A DNA stretch of 64,000 bases, from positions 4,821,209-4,885,208 of the forward strand of contig PTEX01000012.1 in assembly GCA_003342815.1 (NCBI GenBank), written 5' to 3'. Within the stretch, counting starts at the first letter, position 1; every line of letters starts with the position of its first letter. A model generated the notes under the pieces. That model did no database searches, had not been told where the DNA came from, and was given only the letters and a program-made list of their open reading frames with translations. Origin of the DNA: Eudromia elegans (taxonomy: Eukaryota; Chordata; Aves; Tinamiformes; Tinamidae). Of the stretch, positions 1-12,508 are shown one piece after another. A program made the translations under genes and the position numbers.

Positions 1-720
1 TTTAAATACTAAAAATAACTGAGTTTTCACTGTCAAATGCCTAAAAATCATTCAAGCCTAGTAAAATGTAGTATAAAATGTACACTTCACCTGGAAGAGC
101 ATATGATTTAATAAATAACCTTCTTTCAGTGCCATCAGCTTAAAGGAGGGGGATTTCCCCCTCATCTGGGCTGTCAATGTATCACAGTGTTATTCTGCTT
201 ACATTGCTCTTCCTGATGATCTCTACTTGTATTTGATCCTCTTACTTAGAGGATCCTTAGAGTACCCCTTTCCTTTTCCCCTTTTCTCCCAACTACACCA
301 CTATATTTCAGTGTTTACTCTCAGAAAGGTGTTGCTGAAGCTCTGCAGTTTGGCCTGAGCAGCTGATGATGTTGAATGGGACCTGCACTGGCGTGCCTTG
401 TACACAGGTACCAAAGGGACTGTCAAGCGTGCCTGTCACCATTATTAGTAAAGGCATGGTAAGCTGGTTAGCCAGCTCAAGTAACTTTTAACTTTAGATT
501 TCTCTCCATTCTTTAGTTAAATTCACAATTTAATTTGCAATTACATAGATTTACGCATTTAATTCCTAATTATTTTTTGAAAGTACTGCCTCTCTAAATA
601 CCTAAAGCCTGCAGTCTTTACAGGAGCTGGTAGTTTCGGATTCATCTGAAACCTGGGCCACGGCACGTGCTTTTTGATGTCCGTGAACTGAATGTAGCTT
701 TAGTTGGAGGTCTGTCAGCT
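1..720. other. Non-coding DNA, no gene seen
   Basis: AT-rich single-copy-looking sequence. Open frames are short and unsupported. I see no splice-flanked exon, RNA gene or recognisable repeat. Confidence 0.6.
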
Positions 721-1095
721 TCAGAAGGGAAGGAAGCGCTTTCCTCTTCTGCCCCCGGCGCTCTGCTGCCTGCCTGCTCGCAGTGACTGCAACACCGGTG
801 GTGTGTAATCCGCGTGCCACCCCTCGCCAGGCAGATCCGTGGGCACGGGGAGCGCACCCGTCTGTGGGTACGCACATGCTACATGGGGAGCTGCATGCAG
901 CCGCTTTGATGAGCCCCACTGCTCTACCCCTGCCCGCTGGGCTGGCACCTCCCGCGCTGCTCCGTGCACTACGCCGCTGCCCGCCCCAGAGCGGGGCTGC
1001 CCTGTCCAGGGCTGGACCAGGGGTGGGGAGGTGGCTCTCACCCCGAACAAGAAGCTGTCACCGGTGTCAGCTAGCGGTCCAGATGAGAGCGCCTC
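721..1095. other. Small CpG-rich patch
   Basis: GC content rises sharply and CpG dinucleotides are frequent (about 20 in the 300 bases from 781 by hand count). Overlapping open frames on both strands (about 105-110 codons) follow from the GC richness and share no known domain. Such patches are common in bird genomes. It could be a weak or orphan CpG island, but no TATA box, initiator or first exon can be assigned. Confidence 0.45.
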
Positions 1096-4000
1096 TTTCC
1101 ACCTTCGTCTGTTAAACTGGGCACTGCACAGTTTTTTTTCTCTTGATGACTTAACTCACAGGTAGTATCAAAATGCCAGCTTTGATTTGGGGTTTCGGCA
1201 TATGCCCCTGTTCCCTGGAGAAAACTATGGACAGGGTTTTCACAGACATGCAGGCGGCCTGTTGGCTTGTTTTAATGTTGAGGCATTTCTGATTATTTTT
1301 GTTTGTTTGCTTTCTCACTGATTCTTTCTGGCATTGAGAACTGCGCCCTTTTGCTCTTACAGACAGCCAGGTTTATCAGGTGAGTCCTATGAATCCCAAG
1401 CAGGTTATTAAAGGGTTCAGATAGGTCTCTGAGACAAACAGGGAGGAATGCTTAGGTTCCATTTTGAAAACTAAGAACATGGGCAGTCAGAATGAGCCTT
1501 ACGCTTTGGTGCTGTGCATGTCAACAGTCAAAGCGTGCCCATGCACACAGGTGCACACACGAGTGGTCTTTAGGGGCGAGGAGGGCATGCTGCCAACCAG
1601 TCGGTCGTTATGGCCGCAGTTTATGAATGCTTCAATAGGTGCACTAGGTCTAACACGTCTCCCGTGCTGCTGTCAGCGGCCTTGGAAATCACTGCGTTCT
1701 AATCAAGGTTCTTACTGTGGTTGTAGAAGTTAGAAAGAGGTGGCAGAATGCCTGCTATTTTTTTCTGCCTTCTTCTCTTTGGAGGAGTGAAACTTGATGA
1801 CTCTTCTGTCTTATAAGCACTCATATACCAATTCTGATTTAAAAATTTCTCCTTTCTTCCTAATGATGGTTCTGGGACAAGCACATTTCTATCCTATAGG
1901 TCCTCCTGTAAAACACTCTTTGGAAAAATTTACAGGATGGTTGGAGATTGTTAGGTCCACGGTTCTTTTTGCCAGACTTCCAGAATATAACTCTTCTATT
2001 GCCAAAATGAAGTTAATTTCGAAGTGGGAACTATCTCAGCTTAAGTCTAAACTCTATAGAAATGTTTTTGATGATAGGCTACAGCATATCTGAAAATGAG
2101 AGCATTTAGGCATGACCCCTTGAAAGGTTTTAACCAACCATTTTCAGTAGGCTAAGCAACTTAGAGGTCTTGCTAAGTTTTCCACACATAATTTTTCTGA
2201 GAGAGTTGCTGCAAATGTGCCCTTACTACGTACTTTATTTGTAAGTGTGACCTTTTCTTCCAGATCAGTCTTTATGGTGTTTCTGTCTCTCATAGCCAGA
2301 CTGGATTACGATATTCTAGCCTGAGTCCACATCTAAAAGCCATTCAGAAGGCTGTTAATAAAGAATGAGTCATCTTTCTTGCTTAATCATGTCTCTTATA
2401 GATCTGTGCTCTGTAGGTAATGTAGCTGATAATACTTTTATAGCCTTTTGAATCTCCTCATAAGGGAGCAGATCTGCTGAGATGCATTATAAAACTACTA
2501 AAACCACTGAGAAGAAAATAAAATGAGAAGCACCCTTGGCATGTATGTATTTACATTCTCATGTGCTATTCTGGGGAATAAATGAAGTGGGATAAAGCAG
2601 AAGCACAAATAAGTTGAAGTACACGTAGAATAGCTGCAAGAACACAGTGCATTTTAAATGTGAAAGGAAGGAGTGTGATGTGAGCAAGGAGTTCAGAGTC
2701 TTTTTTGTGCCTATTATGGTTAGTCCACAACTTGGGTTGCTTTCCATGAATAATTGAAAAATTGACCATATTTCACGCTTGTTTTGGCTTATCCAGAACT
2801 GATTGCTGCTTGCACTCAGCACTTTTATTTTGATGTTGTTCAAAGATGTACTTTGCCTGCACTCTATTTGTTATGGCCGGCAGACTGCAGTCCAGGTCCA
2901 CCTTCTTCCTCCAGTTCTTTAGCTCTAATATATAACTGAAATGCTTGTTCCAAGGGCTCTCTTTGATCCATATTCCTATTTTACCTACTATATCTGTAAT
3001 AGTTCTTATAAGGTAGAAAAGGAATTTTACTGTTTTTCCTATTAAGGCTATCTTTACAGTAAAGAATTGATTATTGTGAACATTGCTGAGGAAATCTGGT
3101 CACTTTTAACCTGTTTTAAGAGGCAGAGCGTGTCAATTGGTGTTGCCAATTTACTGTGTGTTTGAAATCATTCATTACTTCTTTGTACTTTGGATGGTGC
3201 AAGTGAGGTAAGCCTGCAAGGTAAGGGGTCAGGCTAGGATGTTTTCCATTGCAGTCTTGATGTGAAATAATTTGATTTGTGCTTTTCAGACGCTTCAGCC
3301 TTAGTCACAATAAATTGCATTATAGTTTGCTTCTCATTCAGCCAAGAGGTACTGGCTTCATAATGCAAAATTCAAGCTGTTTTGTAGATACTCTTTAGCA
3401 TATACAGAGTAAATGTCTGATAAAGCAGTTAAATAATTAGTTGTACACGATAAGGCTTTAGATGGATTTTTTTGTTGTTAAATTTCAGTTCTGTTTTAAG
3501 AAGAGCCTTACGTTTTATGGGAAGATGCGGAACATAGAGAAAAGGAGCTATTCTCCTCTTCTGAAGGCTGGTTCTGCCGTCTGTACTAGGCAGAGAGGTG
3601 GAAGCCTCTGTGTTTCAATGCACATGCTGTTCTCGGGAAGGATGACTGACAAGTTATAAGAAATTGTTGCTTATAAGAGAATGATGTCATGGATTTCTGA
3701 CTGCTGAGCCTGAGTGAAACTGTGATTGCTCTACTTAAATACTTCCTGCTGAAATAGCTTTATTTTACATAAATTATTAACTGTGTTCATTGCTTTTCTG
3801 AACTTTGGTAGCATCCTGGCTTTGTCAGTGCTTTGTCAGGTTGTGGTAGCAGCTTTGCTACCTGAACATCATTAGCTAGAGACAGTCCTATGAGTGCTTG
3901 GTAGAGAACATGTCCATGCGTGCATATACGTGCCCGATGGCAACATACATCAAGCTGACTGTGGGCAAGTGTGAAGGAGCTGACTCCCTCAATCAACTGA

Positions 4001-5910
4001 GACACGTAAAAGGTTTCTGGAAAGGGCTGGAGAAGGGGGGTAGGAGGGGTTCAGACCTCTATTGCCTTTGCTGTGTCTTGAAGCTAGGTGCCAAATCAGC
4101 GCCTGTACTCCAAGTCCACTTCAAAGGATAGGTGACCACTGTCGTCCTCTGCTGTTCTACGGTCAGAAAAGAAGAAAAACTGAAATCACAACCTGCAGGC
4201 AAAAGGGAAGAGAAGGTGAGTGTTCCCGTGTCTCACTCCTCCCTTCTCCCGCACCCGTGTGTCCAGAACTCGTGGCACCTTCCCCTCTAGGATGTCACCA
4301 TCCTGGGCATGGCTCCGGACGGGTTGAGGTGGGGACAGGTGAAAGGGTGGCCCTGAACAGGCCGGCCGCGTCTCAGAGTATCTCAGAGCACTGGGGTGCT
4401 GGTGGTGACGCTGCTGCTCTTCCTCAGAGCCTTTGCAACACAGCGTGACCGCGTGCGGGTGGAGCACGCGGTCCAGCCTCAGCCCCATGTTGGGTCCCCC
4501 CAAGATGCCATCCCCTTCCTCTCCTCAGAATATGCAGGGCAGAAATAGGTAATAATAAATTAAAGGAGCTGGCTGGATTCTGCAAATGTTCTTGTGTGTG
4601 AGAAAAACATCCAGAGTTTCCAGGCACAAATACCTGTTTCATATTCCGAGTTTCTGCAAAATGCAGAAATCATCAGGGCTTGAAAACTATCTTAATGGCA
4701 AAGGTCTTCATGGATCTGAACAACTGAAGCAGAAAAACCCCTCAAAAGGCCCTTTTTTATTCTTGATACGTGCCTAGGAGCTTGGCTGATTACCAGTCTG
4801 TCTGTGCTATTTTTGATATAGACCTTAGGTTGAACCTTACATGAGGGCCCCCTGCCTATGGTATTTGCACTTTTTGCAGTATTTTTTATTTTTATTACAA
4901 ATAAATATTAGTATAAAAAGCACTTACTTTCCCTTAACAACCACTAACACACCACAACACTGCCATTTGATTTTAATACGTGCAGGATATAAAATCTTTT
5001 CAAATAAACATGTGAGATCCATAGGAGTTTATCGTCCTGAACGTTGCTTACTCCATATGGTTTTAGGGCCAAAACTACAGAGCTGCAATTTTTAAGAATC
5101 TGGAATTAAAAGCTAGGCAGCTTAACATCTTTGCATTTGGGAAGAGATACTTAAGTAATTCCCTGATTTTATATTGGAAAGAAAAAAAAGTTTTCATTGG
5201 GAAATTTACCAATTTATGTTTATTAATCAGTTTATAAATTTAAATTTAACAACTATCATTCAGCATTACAGGATCCATCGTTTTTCCTTCATTCAAATCT
5301 CCTTTCTAAAAAGCTGGTTTACAAGGCCAGAATGAAAAGAGCTGCCAATGGTACTAATCCCTAGATAGTTGTAGGCAACTTCTAAACTGTGATTTAAAAA
5401 TAGCCTTTTCATGTTTCTATAACAGATCTATGAGTGTGGCAAGTAGTTACTTCCAAATGAATCTTTTGTGAAGTTTATGCTGGGAACCTTCCTCACCTTG
5501 CCCCAGTGGAGAGAGGCAGAAGTTACTTTGTCAGGGTGTGTGTGTGTTAAGAGTTACAAATTCACAAAAGTAGAAAAAAATGTCTTTGTGAGGAGAAGGA
5601 GTTTCACAAAGGGGTTTTCTCCCACTCAGCAGTACATAAATATTGCCAGAGGTAGAGCCTGAGCTGTCTGCTCCATCCGAGCTCATTGGCATTTCCTAAT
5701 ACAAGTGCTACAAAGTACTAAATTTTAGCTTTCTCTCTAGCTAAAATTGCTCTGACCAATGAGAATGGAACACAAATCTTCCTCCTCCTGCCCATGGCCC
5801 TTGCCCACTCAGATCCGATGCTCAGGGAAGTTAATTTTTAGTTCTCTTAATAATTCACGGAGCAGATTTGTGGAAAGCCACTGTTGTCCATATTTCTGGG
5901 ACTTGCCAGG
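1096..5910. other. Non-coding DNA, no gene seen
   Basis: Mostly AT-rich sequence with a short GC-richer stretch around 4200-4520. I found no CR1 tail, tandem array or coding exon. The open frames at 1794-2093 (+) and 4062-4448 (+) translate to peptides with no recognisable motif and have no splice context. Confidence 0.55.
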
Positions 5911-5997
5911 AGGAATTCTGGGAAGGAATCTGGACCACAGGGCTGACCGAAGTGGTACAAGGGAAGCTGTCACTTTGTGACAGCCGGAAGAATTCCT
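5911..5997. repeat. Nested inverted repeat
   Basis: AGGAATTCT at 5911-5919 is the exact reverse complement of AGAATTCCT at 5989-5997. Inside this pair, GCTGTCAC (5966-5973) and GTGACAGC (5977-5984) form a perfect 8-bp hairpin with a 3-nt loop. The stem between the two pairs is not continuous, so this is weak as an RNA hairpin. It may be chance or the remnant of a small palindromic element. Confidence 0.45.
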
Positions 5998-6138
5998 GGG
6001 TGCAGAGTCAGTAGCTCACTTCAGTTGTCTCGGGGGTGTATTTCATACCTGGTTCAGATCATGACCAGTTCAGAAATAGACCTGATTTTTACTAGAGTCT
6101 CCTAGTTGGGGGAAAAGGGTTATCTGTAGGAATTAAAC

Positions 6139-6152
6139 TTTTTTTTTTTTTT
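6139..6152. repeat. Poly-T tract
   Basis: Uninterrupted run of 14 T, followed by a second shorter T run near 6191. It lies about 50 bases upstream of the CR1 reverse transcriptase fragment. Read on the minus strand it is poly-A, but no retrocopy body was recognised beside it. Confidence 0.7.
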
Positions 6153-6204
6153 GTTACTATTATTAAGTAGTGGAAATGTAGCTCTTGGGCTTTTTTTTTG
6201 GTCC

Positions 6205-6442
6205 TAGAGAAAGTCATGGATCGAGTTCTCTTGGAACATAGCTCTGGTCCCTTGATGGTGATGGTGGTGATTGGGAATGGTCAGCATCAGTTTATCAAGA
6301 GGAAATTGTGCCTGCTCAACCCGAGTCTCCTCTATGGCAATGTGGTGGGGGTTGTGGACAAGGGGAGAGCAGCTGATGCTATTTACCTCAAATTTGGCAA
6401 GCTTTCAATGCTGTCACCCACAACCTTCTTGTATCCAGCTGA
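6205..6442 (+). pseudogene. Decayed CR1-type LINE reverse transcriptase fragment
   Basis: A frame running from 6198 gives a peptide with the spacing of the CR1 (non-LTR retrotransposon) reverse transcriptase finger/palm region: KVMDRVLLE, then QHQFIKRKLCLLN, then VDKGRAADAIYLKF. A one-base shift near 6399-6401 brings in the continuing match AFNAVTHNLL (6401-6430), followed by a stop at 6440-6442. In intact family members the YL-D-F and AF-D positions of motif A carry Asp, the first being catalytic. Here they read K and N, so the enzyme is dead. Neither the upstream endonuclease nor the downstream FADD box is evident. It is an old, truncated insertion in plus orientation. I am confident of the non-LTR RT family and slightly less so of CR1 over a related LINE. 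Confidence 0.8.
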
Positions 6443-7074
6443 GGATGTTTGTAAGAGGTGAAAGCCAGCTGCGTCACTGCGCAGAGAGGACATAGGTAGC
6501 TGGTTGCACCTTGCCTGGAGTAAGAAGCAGAATGCTCCAGCGTCTGTGCTGGTTGTACATGTTACTCTTTAGGAATGAGCTGGGGAGATGGGGACACAGG
6601 AGCCTGTGCATGGCTGTCAGGTATGGATATAGCTACCAGGCCATCTCCGTTCTCTTGCCAGCACTGAATATGGAATGCTGGAGTGAAGTGGAAGAGCTCT
6701 CTTTGCCCCATTTGGAGAGGCTCCTACGAGAGGCTCCCTGACTCCCACCCCTGTCGCACTCACTGTTCCACAGGCACATCCTCACATCCTGTGCACCACG
6801 TGGAGATTTTTCTTCTTGTTGGTTTCATCTTTTTCTTTTTAGAAGTGACTTTGATCGTTACCATTTGATGTGACAAGTGCTCCTCCAGGGCCTTTTCCAG
6901 GAGGCCACAGTGTATTAATGCCAGCCCTAAGGAGGATGGAAATTCAGGTATTATGTTCTGGATAACTTTTTTCTTTTTTTACTGACTGGGGCTCTGTGTG
7001 GAGTAGGGGAGGAGGAGGCAGGAAGAGGGATGTGGTTCCTGCAGGAGAGGACCACCGAGGGCGAGGGAAGTCAG
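6443..7074. other. Non-coding DNA downstream of the CR1 fragment
   Basis: May contain further eroded LINE sequence, but I could not align any later RT motif here. The open frames at 6511-6741 and 6683-6868 show no family resemblance. Confidence 0.4.
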
Positions 7075-7345
7075 TCACAGGCCTGCGCGGAGGATGCTCC
7101 TTCACTCCCTCTCATTGCCGAGCAGTGTTCAGTGCGGGTGGCCGTGGCAGTGGACGAGGGCTGTCAGACCAGGCACGATGCAGCTCTTCTTCGTGAGGCA
7201 GGCTGGGAAGGCTGATCTCATGGGCAGTCATCCGGCCCCGAGCCGCCGTTCCCGCGCGGCCGACCCCGCTCTTCTCGCTGCCCGCGGGGCAGCCTGTGGT
7301 GCTGGCAAGCTCAGGATGCCACCGGCCGTGCTTGTGGCCTTGTGG
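7075..7345. other. CpG-rich patch
   Basis: Dense CpG, with 12-13 in about 90 bases around 7230-7290 by hand count, and high GC. Overlapping open frames on both strands (for example 7112-7477 on minus) are compositional. No promoter motif or exon can be assigned. Confidence 0.45.
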
Positions 7346-9863
7346 TGAAGGCAAACCAGAGATTCCTGCAGCAGATCCATTTACCGGAGAAGGAGGAAAA
7401 GCAGCCGTTCCCTCAGAAGCTAACGGGATGATGGAGTTGCAGGTTACAGAGCTGTAGCCTTCTCCTGCTGCTGACATTTCTCAGAGCCTTATGCCTTAGT
7501 AGTGCGGAAGGGATATGACCGCACTCCTCGAATTGAAAGTGACCACAAAACACCCCGACTGCTTCTTGCCTGGGTAGAACTCAGTTCCCAATCCCCATGT
7601 CTGGGTGCACAGTGATGGGATGAGCACAAGTACCTACAAGCTGGATTGTGATGGAATCTGCACCTGGAAGTTTCCCCACTTCATCGTAAGTCATTTTTAT
7701 CGTTTCTTTCCCTATGGCAGTGACAGTGGCCCTCTCTAGCCATCAGCGCTGAGCGTGCAAACTGATGGATGGTCTCTCACCTGCTGTGCTCAGGCTCTGC
7801 CTCAAACCCATGTGCTTTTTCCACTGGTCTCCAGCAGCAGCCAAAAGATAGGAAAGAAAGAATGAAAATCACATTTTCAATCCTTTTAACTCTACTGGGG
7901 AGAGTAGCTGTTGCCAAAAAAACAGAACACGATCCACGCCAGTCAGAATCAAAAACATCACTATCACTTCACAAACTCTGGAAAGGAATTAACCAGTAAG
8001 ATTTATTTTCCTGACTTCAAGCAATGTCTGTGATTTATTACATTGGAAGTGGAACATAATCTGACTTGCCCCTGGAAAGCTCTCAGGCAAATATGTGTAC
8101 AAGCCTTTCTTTCTTTTTTTAATAGTGTTAAAATGATCCAGGAAGAAATATGGAGGTATATACAAAGAATCTCTGTAGCAGCTCCCCCACTTCTGGCTTT
8201 CCAGGCTCAGAGTACCAGTGTTAAACCCTGGTGACTGTTTTTCCTGCCCTGTTCTGGAGACAGGTTTTGTGACACTTCATCTCCTGCAGCTACTCCCTGG
8301 CAGTGGCAGACCCCAGTACAACCAGCCTGCTGAGCTGGGAGTTTCCCAGATCAGACCCAGTGCCATCAGTTCAGAGCAGTAGATGCTGCCATATTTGAAG
8401 GATATTGCCAAAGGAAATGCAATACATGTTTTTCAGCCTGACAAGTATGAGACGTGTATCTAGAAGTACTGCTAATACCAAAATAAAAAGGTTTTATGTC
8501 ATAAATGAGATGCTACTAATTGCTTCCCAATTGCTTGCACACAAATTCACAAGATCTTCTCCAGTTCACCTCATAGTGACCCATAGGCACCTTTTTTGAC
8601 ACATACTCTTTCTATTCCTATTTGCTGAGATATCAGATATCTTATTTGGACTCTAGTTTAACTCTGCAATTGGGAAATGCGCAGCAGCTTGGGTCCCATT
8701 TTAATAGTTCTGTAGATGGCAGCCCAGTGCATCTGAATTTACGTCTTTGTAGCATAAAGCCCACCAATAGTTACAGTCCCTCTAAAAAAAATTTAAACAC
8801 AAAAGAGAGAGAAGTTCATACCCTTTATTCTATTGCTTTTGCAAATTTTAGTTTTTTGAATGATGAGTATTTTCTGTGTTTTGCTGTGGTATTTGCCTCA
8901 CAAATGCATCATTATCTGCAAATACTTAATCAGAACATGAAAGGATCATTTTATCTCCTCTACTTCTTTTTGTGCTCCATTTCCCAAGGCTTTTATTGAT
9001 TTTTAATGCAAATAACTTAAAAGGATTTAATTTTAGTTGTTGCAAAGCTATTACCTTTAGTTTGAAGGTTTTTAATTGTGATTTTCCTCAAATTTTATAT
9101 TGGAGTTACTTCAAGGAGCTCATGATGTTTCTACATTTTAAATGAATTAAGTATGTGTGCTTGAATTAACTTTTCAACAACAAAAAAAAGTAAGGCTTTT
9201 ATTAAGCATTTATTTCTTGAAATATTTTTAGGGTTTTATCAGACCTGTGAAAATTCCAAAATCATCACCTGCTTTTTGATGAAATTTGGGTTAACAGATG
9301 TGCTTCAAATGTACTGCCTTTTTATGATAGTCTTCCACAAGCTCTTATGAACAAATTTATTGGTTGTAATAGCAATTAACATCAAGTAATCTGAGGATAA
9401 GGACTGGGAACATATGTTTAAAGGTGTAGGGATGCTCTTTTTCTTAACAGTATCATTTTTAATAGGCTTTTGAGATAGCTAGTCATGTCCTGTGGCCGTA
9501 TGGAGAAATATGCAGTGCCTGCACTGCAGGGTGGCGTTCGGTAACTCTTGGTGTACAAGGTGCACAAGGACATTTTAAAGTTGCATGGGAAGCCTTCAGC
9601 ACTCCTATGTGAGAGCCACTTTTCTAATCAGCTGTATGTCCTCTTAACTATACATTCCCCTTCTCCTCCTCAGGTAGAGCGAATACTCTGAGATTACAGC
9701 ACTGCTCTCTACATCTCTTACTTCTACAGTGCAAGAACCATGAGGTTTAAGCAGGCTGCCAGAGAACTGTAAAGGTCTTCACTTAAGTTTACATAGTCTG
9801 AACGTTCTCAAATACAGCTCTAATATGGTTTTTGGTATTTTTGGTTTTCCTTGATGATTTGCC
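7346..9863. other. Non-coding DNA, no gene seen
   Basis: AT-rich towards the right. Nothing recognisable as a repeat or exon. The 125-codon frame at 8622-8999 (+) has no known motif and lies in T-rich DNA. Confidence 0.5.
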
Positions 9864-10447
9864 TCAAAAATAAGAGGGCATCCCTTGTTCCTCTAAGGGA
9901 TCTGCATCCTTTAGAGCTGCTCGTAGAGCTTGTTTCTTCTCATGCAGCCAGACCATCTCCTGACATCCCTTTGTAGCGTTGATGGGCCCTGTCTCATCTA
10001 GGCCATCCGGAACGTGATTACTGGAGGCATTGGGATGAATCCACATTGTATCCTCAGCTGATGCCACTCACGGCCCAGCACGTGAGTGCTGCTAGCTGAG
10101 AGCTGGCACATCTGAGGTTGCCTCGGGGGAATAGGCTTGCTTGGAGATCCACCCTCTGCCACTATCAGCATCTCTGCTGCATGTCTGGTCTTCTTGGCAG
10201 AAGCAACGGGACATGAAACTCCAATATGGAGCTGCAGATACCCTGGGCTGTGTCCAGAGCCAATTAAACCTGCTCTGTGAGGTTGGCAACCTCCAGACTT
10301 AAGAGCAAGCCAGCCAGAGTCCTTTTTATTGCAGCAAACCTGCCAGTTGCATCCCTTACCCATAATGTAATTGTGGATAGGCAGGAAAGTAGCTAGAATA
10401 CTTGATATTCTTCCTCTGCAAAAATACTGTGGTTCTTTAATGACCAC
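9864..10447 (-). other. Two overlapping minus-strand open frames, origin unclear
   Basis: The minus strand carries a 149-codon frame (9998-10447) and a 67-codon frame (9864-10067) that overlap in different registers. The sequence is of intermediate GC, not a CpG patch, so the length is a little unusual. The peptide contains a Cys/His-rich piece but no consensus zinc knuckle, protease, RT or integrase motif that I could place. It may be an eroded mobile element or chance. I do not call a gene. Confidence 0.2.
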
Positions 10448-10814
10448 AAGTAACCAAGGAGTGTTTATTCTTTTTCTTTTAATTTAAACCCTTATTTCAT
10501 TTTCCACGGGCCACTGAGAAAACAAAACTGTGCCCATTCTTGGCTGCAGTGTTCTCAGGGGCTGGGGTGCTGTGGGCTTCGGAGACAAGGGCATGACCTG
10601 CAAAAATCAGCTGAACAGTTCCAGGGCTCTTTGAATTTGCTCAAATTTTGCTCCTTCTTCAAAAGGGCATTAATAATGGATAGCAGAGGAATGCCTAAAT
10701 GAATGTCAATTGTAGATATGGAAAAATATAGTTAAGTGAAATGGCAGAAAAATAATATGGGTGGGCAGCGATTTCATGTTTGTTCTGCTGTGTTTTGACC
10801 TCTCCCTTGGTTCC
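10448..10814. other. Non-coding DNA, no gene seen
   Basis: Ordinary mixed-composition sequence without a recognised element. Confidence 0.5.
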
Positions 10815-11035
10815 GTGGTGTCTGACAGCCGTGCGGGGCGCAAGGCCTGGGTGCTACCCCGCTCCTCCATCAGGCCTTCCCTGGGAAGATCCGTCCCAGC
10901 CGCGTGGCCACGGCTGCCTGTCTGTCCCGGCGGGCTCCCGGCGCAGGGGCTGCAGCAGCCCCTCTGCCGCAGAGCTGAGCGGGCAGAGCTGGAGGCCGCC
11001 TCCTGCCGCTCGCCCCCGGGGCAGCAGGTTGGGGA
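10815..11035. other. Short CpG island-like patch
   Basis: About 19 CpG in 240 bases at roughly two-thirds GC, giving an observed/expected ratio near 0.7 by hand. Both strands stay open across it (10761-11345 on plus, 10706-11074 on minus), as expected from composition. It is shorter than a typical promoter island, and no TATA box, initiator or splice donor stands out. Confidence 0.5.
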
Positions 11036-12447
11036 ACAGGGTGTTGCAGTCAGGGCTCCTGGCTCTGTGCTCACTTTCCTCCCCTCTGGTGGACCCCAGC
11101 TCCAAAGAGTCGCCCTAAACGTCCTTCCTTACCAGTTTAACCTGAGCGCTTGCATCCTTGGTGAATCTACCATCCTTCCTAAAAGCCACTCTGTCCTCAA
11201 GAATGAGCTTTGTTTTTGCAGGAGCCTGTTGTCTTATTCTGCTAGTCATTTCCATTCTGTATTTAGAGGCACAGGCAAGACCTGTGGGCTCATCAGAGGA
11301 TTTCAAAGGCAGGATCTTAAGGCAGATGCTTCTAACTGTTTCTGAAGAGCCAGCTGCTGTGCTATTACAAGCTCCTGTTTTTTTTTTTTCCGCTTAAATG
11401 CAATTTGTCTCCTTTGGAAATGACCCCTTGTTTTCCCCCAATAATCTCATCAACAAGAATCAAATGCATAACACATATTGGATTCATGGATTACTGAAGA
11501 GCAGGTCCACATCCCTTGAACAAGCACCCTCTACCTGCACTAAATACAATCAAGAAAAGCTGGAAATCCAACTCAGTCTTCTACTGGTTACTTCTGCCAT
11601 GCGTAACTGTGCTGCTGAAAAAATTCAAGAGCTTAAATAGGTTTGCAGCTGACCTCTTGATCCCTGTCAGGCTTCTTATTTTCTCCCTTCTTCTTGACGA
11701 TGAAAGTGAAATACAGAGGGTAGGACAATCTCCAAATGGGAAGAAGGAAAGTTCCAGGATGCTGAGCCCTGGAGCAGATCCACTCACTAGTGAGTATCTA
11801 CAGACTTCCATGTTAGAGAAGTTAGCTCTTCTCTTTTGCTCTTGGCAACTCCTCATGTTGTTTGTTCTCCATGAGGAACAGTATTTAGTGAGTTTTCTAA
11901 AGTTTGGGGAGGAGTTCAGTCAGTTAAGTTCCTCTTGCTTCTTGTCTTGCATGTGATGATGGAGTTCTCAGGGACAGAGAGTAATAAAGTTTTTCACTCC
12001 TTTTTCTGGAGCATCAGTGACTCTAACACAGGTGTAAACAATTGATTTTCACATCTTTTACTTTTTCAGTCCCTCCACTGAAAATATTTGATGTTTTCTT
12101 AGTAGCTGAAGAGACGTAATTCTCAGGATATTCACTTAGTGGAATGTGAGTATACAGCAGGCATATGCTTGCTGTGTGCACATTCATCTGTTTGTCTGTA
12201 GCACTGGTAAACAGCGTTCTTGAACTCATCATTTCTAATTTATATTATGTAAATAAGGGTACACATGCAGTGTCATAGCAAGATAGTGCATGTGTTTTGG
12301 CATGAAGCCATCGACGACATCTAAGTAAAGCTGGTTGCTCACTTAGCAATTCCATTTGTTTTCCAGCAGATTTCGTACATCACATCCTCTGAATTTTCAG
12401 AAGTGCTCACGCTGGTGTGGACTCCTCTCCTGTGTTACTACCAGGCA
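11036..12447. other. Non-coding DNA, no gene seen
   Basis: Contains plus-strand open frames such as 11158-11397, whose peptide has a hydrophobic stretch, and 11516-11956. Neither matches a family I know or has flanking splice signals that would make an exon credible. Confidence 0.45.
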
Positions 12448-12508
12448 TGAATTTGAAAAACATATAGTCAAATTTGAAAAATTTGAATTTGAAAAACATA
12501 TAGTCAAA
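12448..12508. repeat. Tandem duplication, 36-bp unit
   Basis: TGAATTTGAAAAACATATAG at 12448 recurs at 12484. The period is 36 bp, with one full and one partial (25-bp) copy. The two copies match over those 25 bases, so the duplication is fairly recent. Confidence 0.85.
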
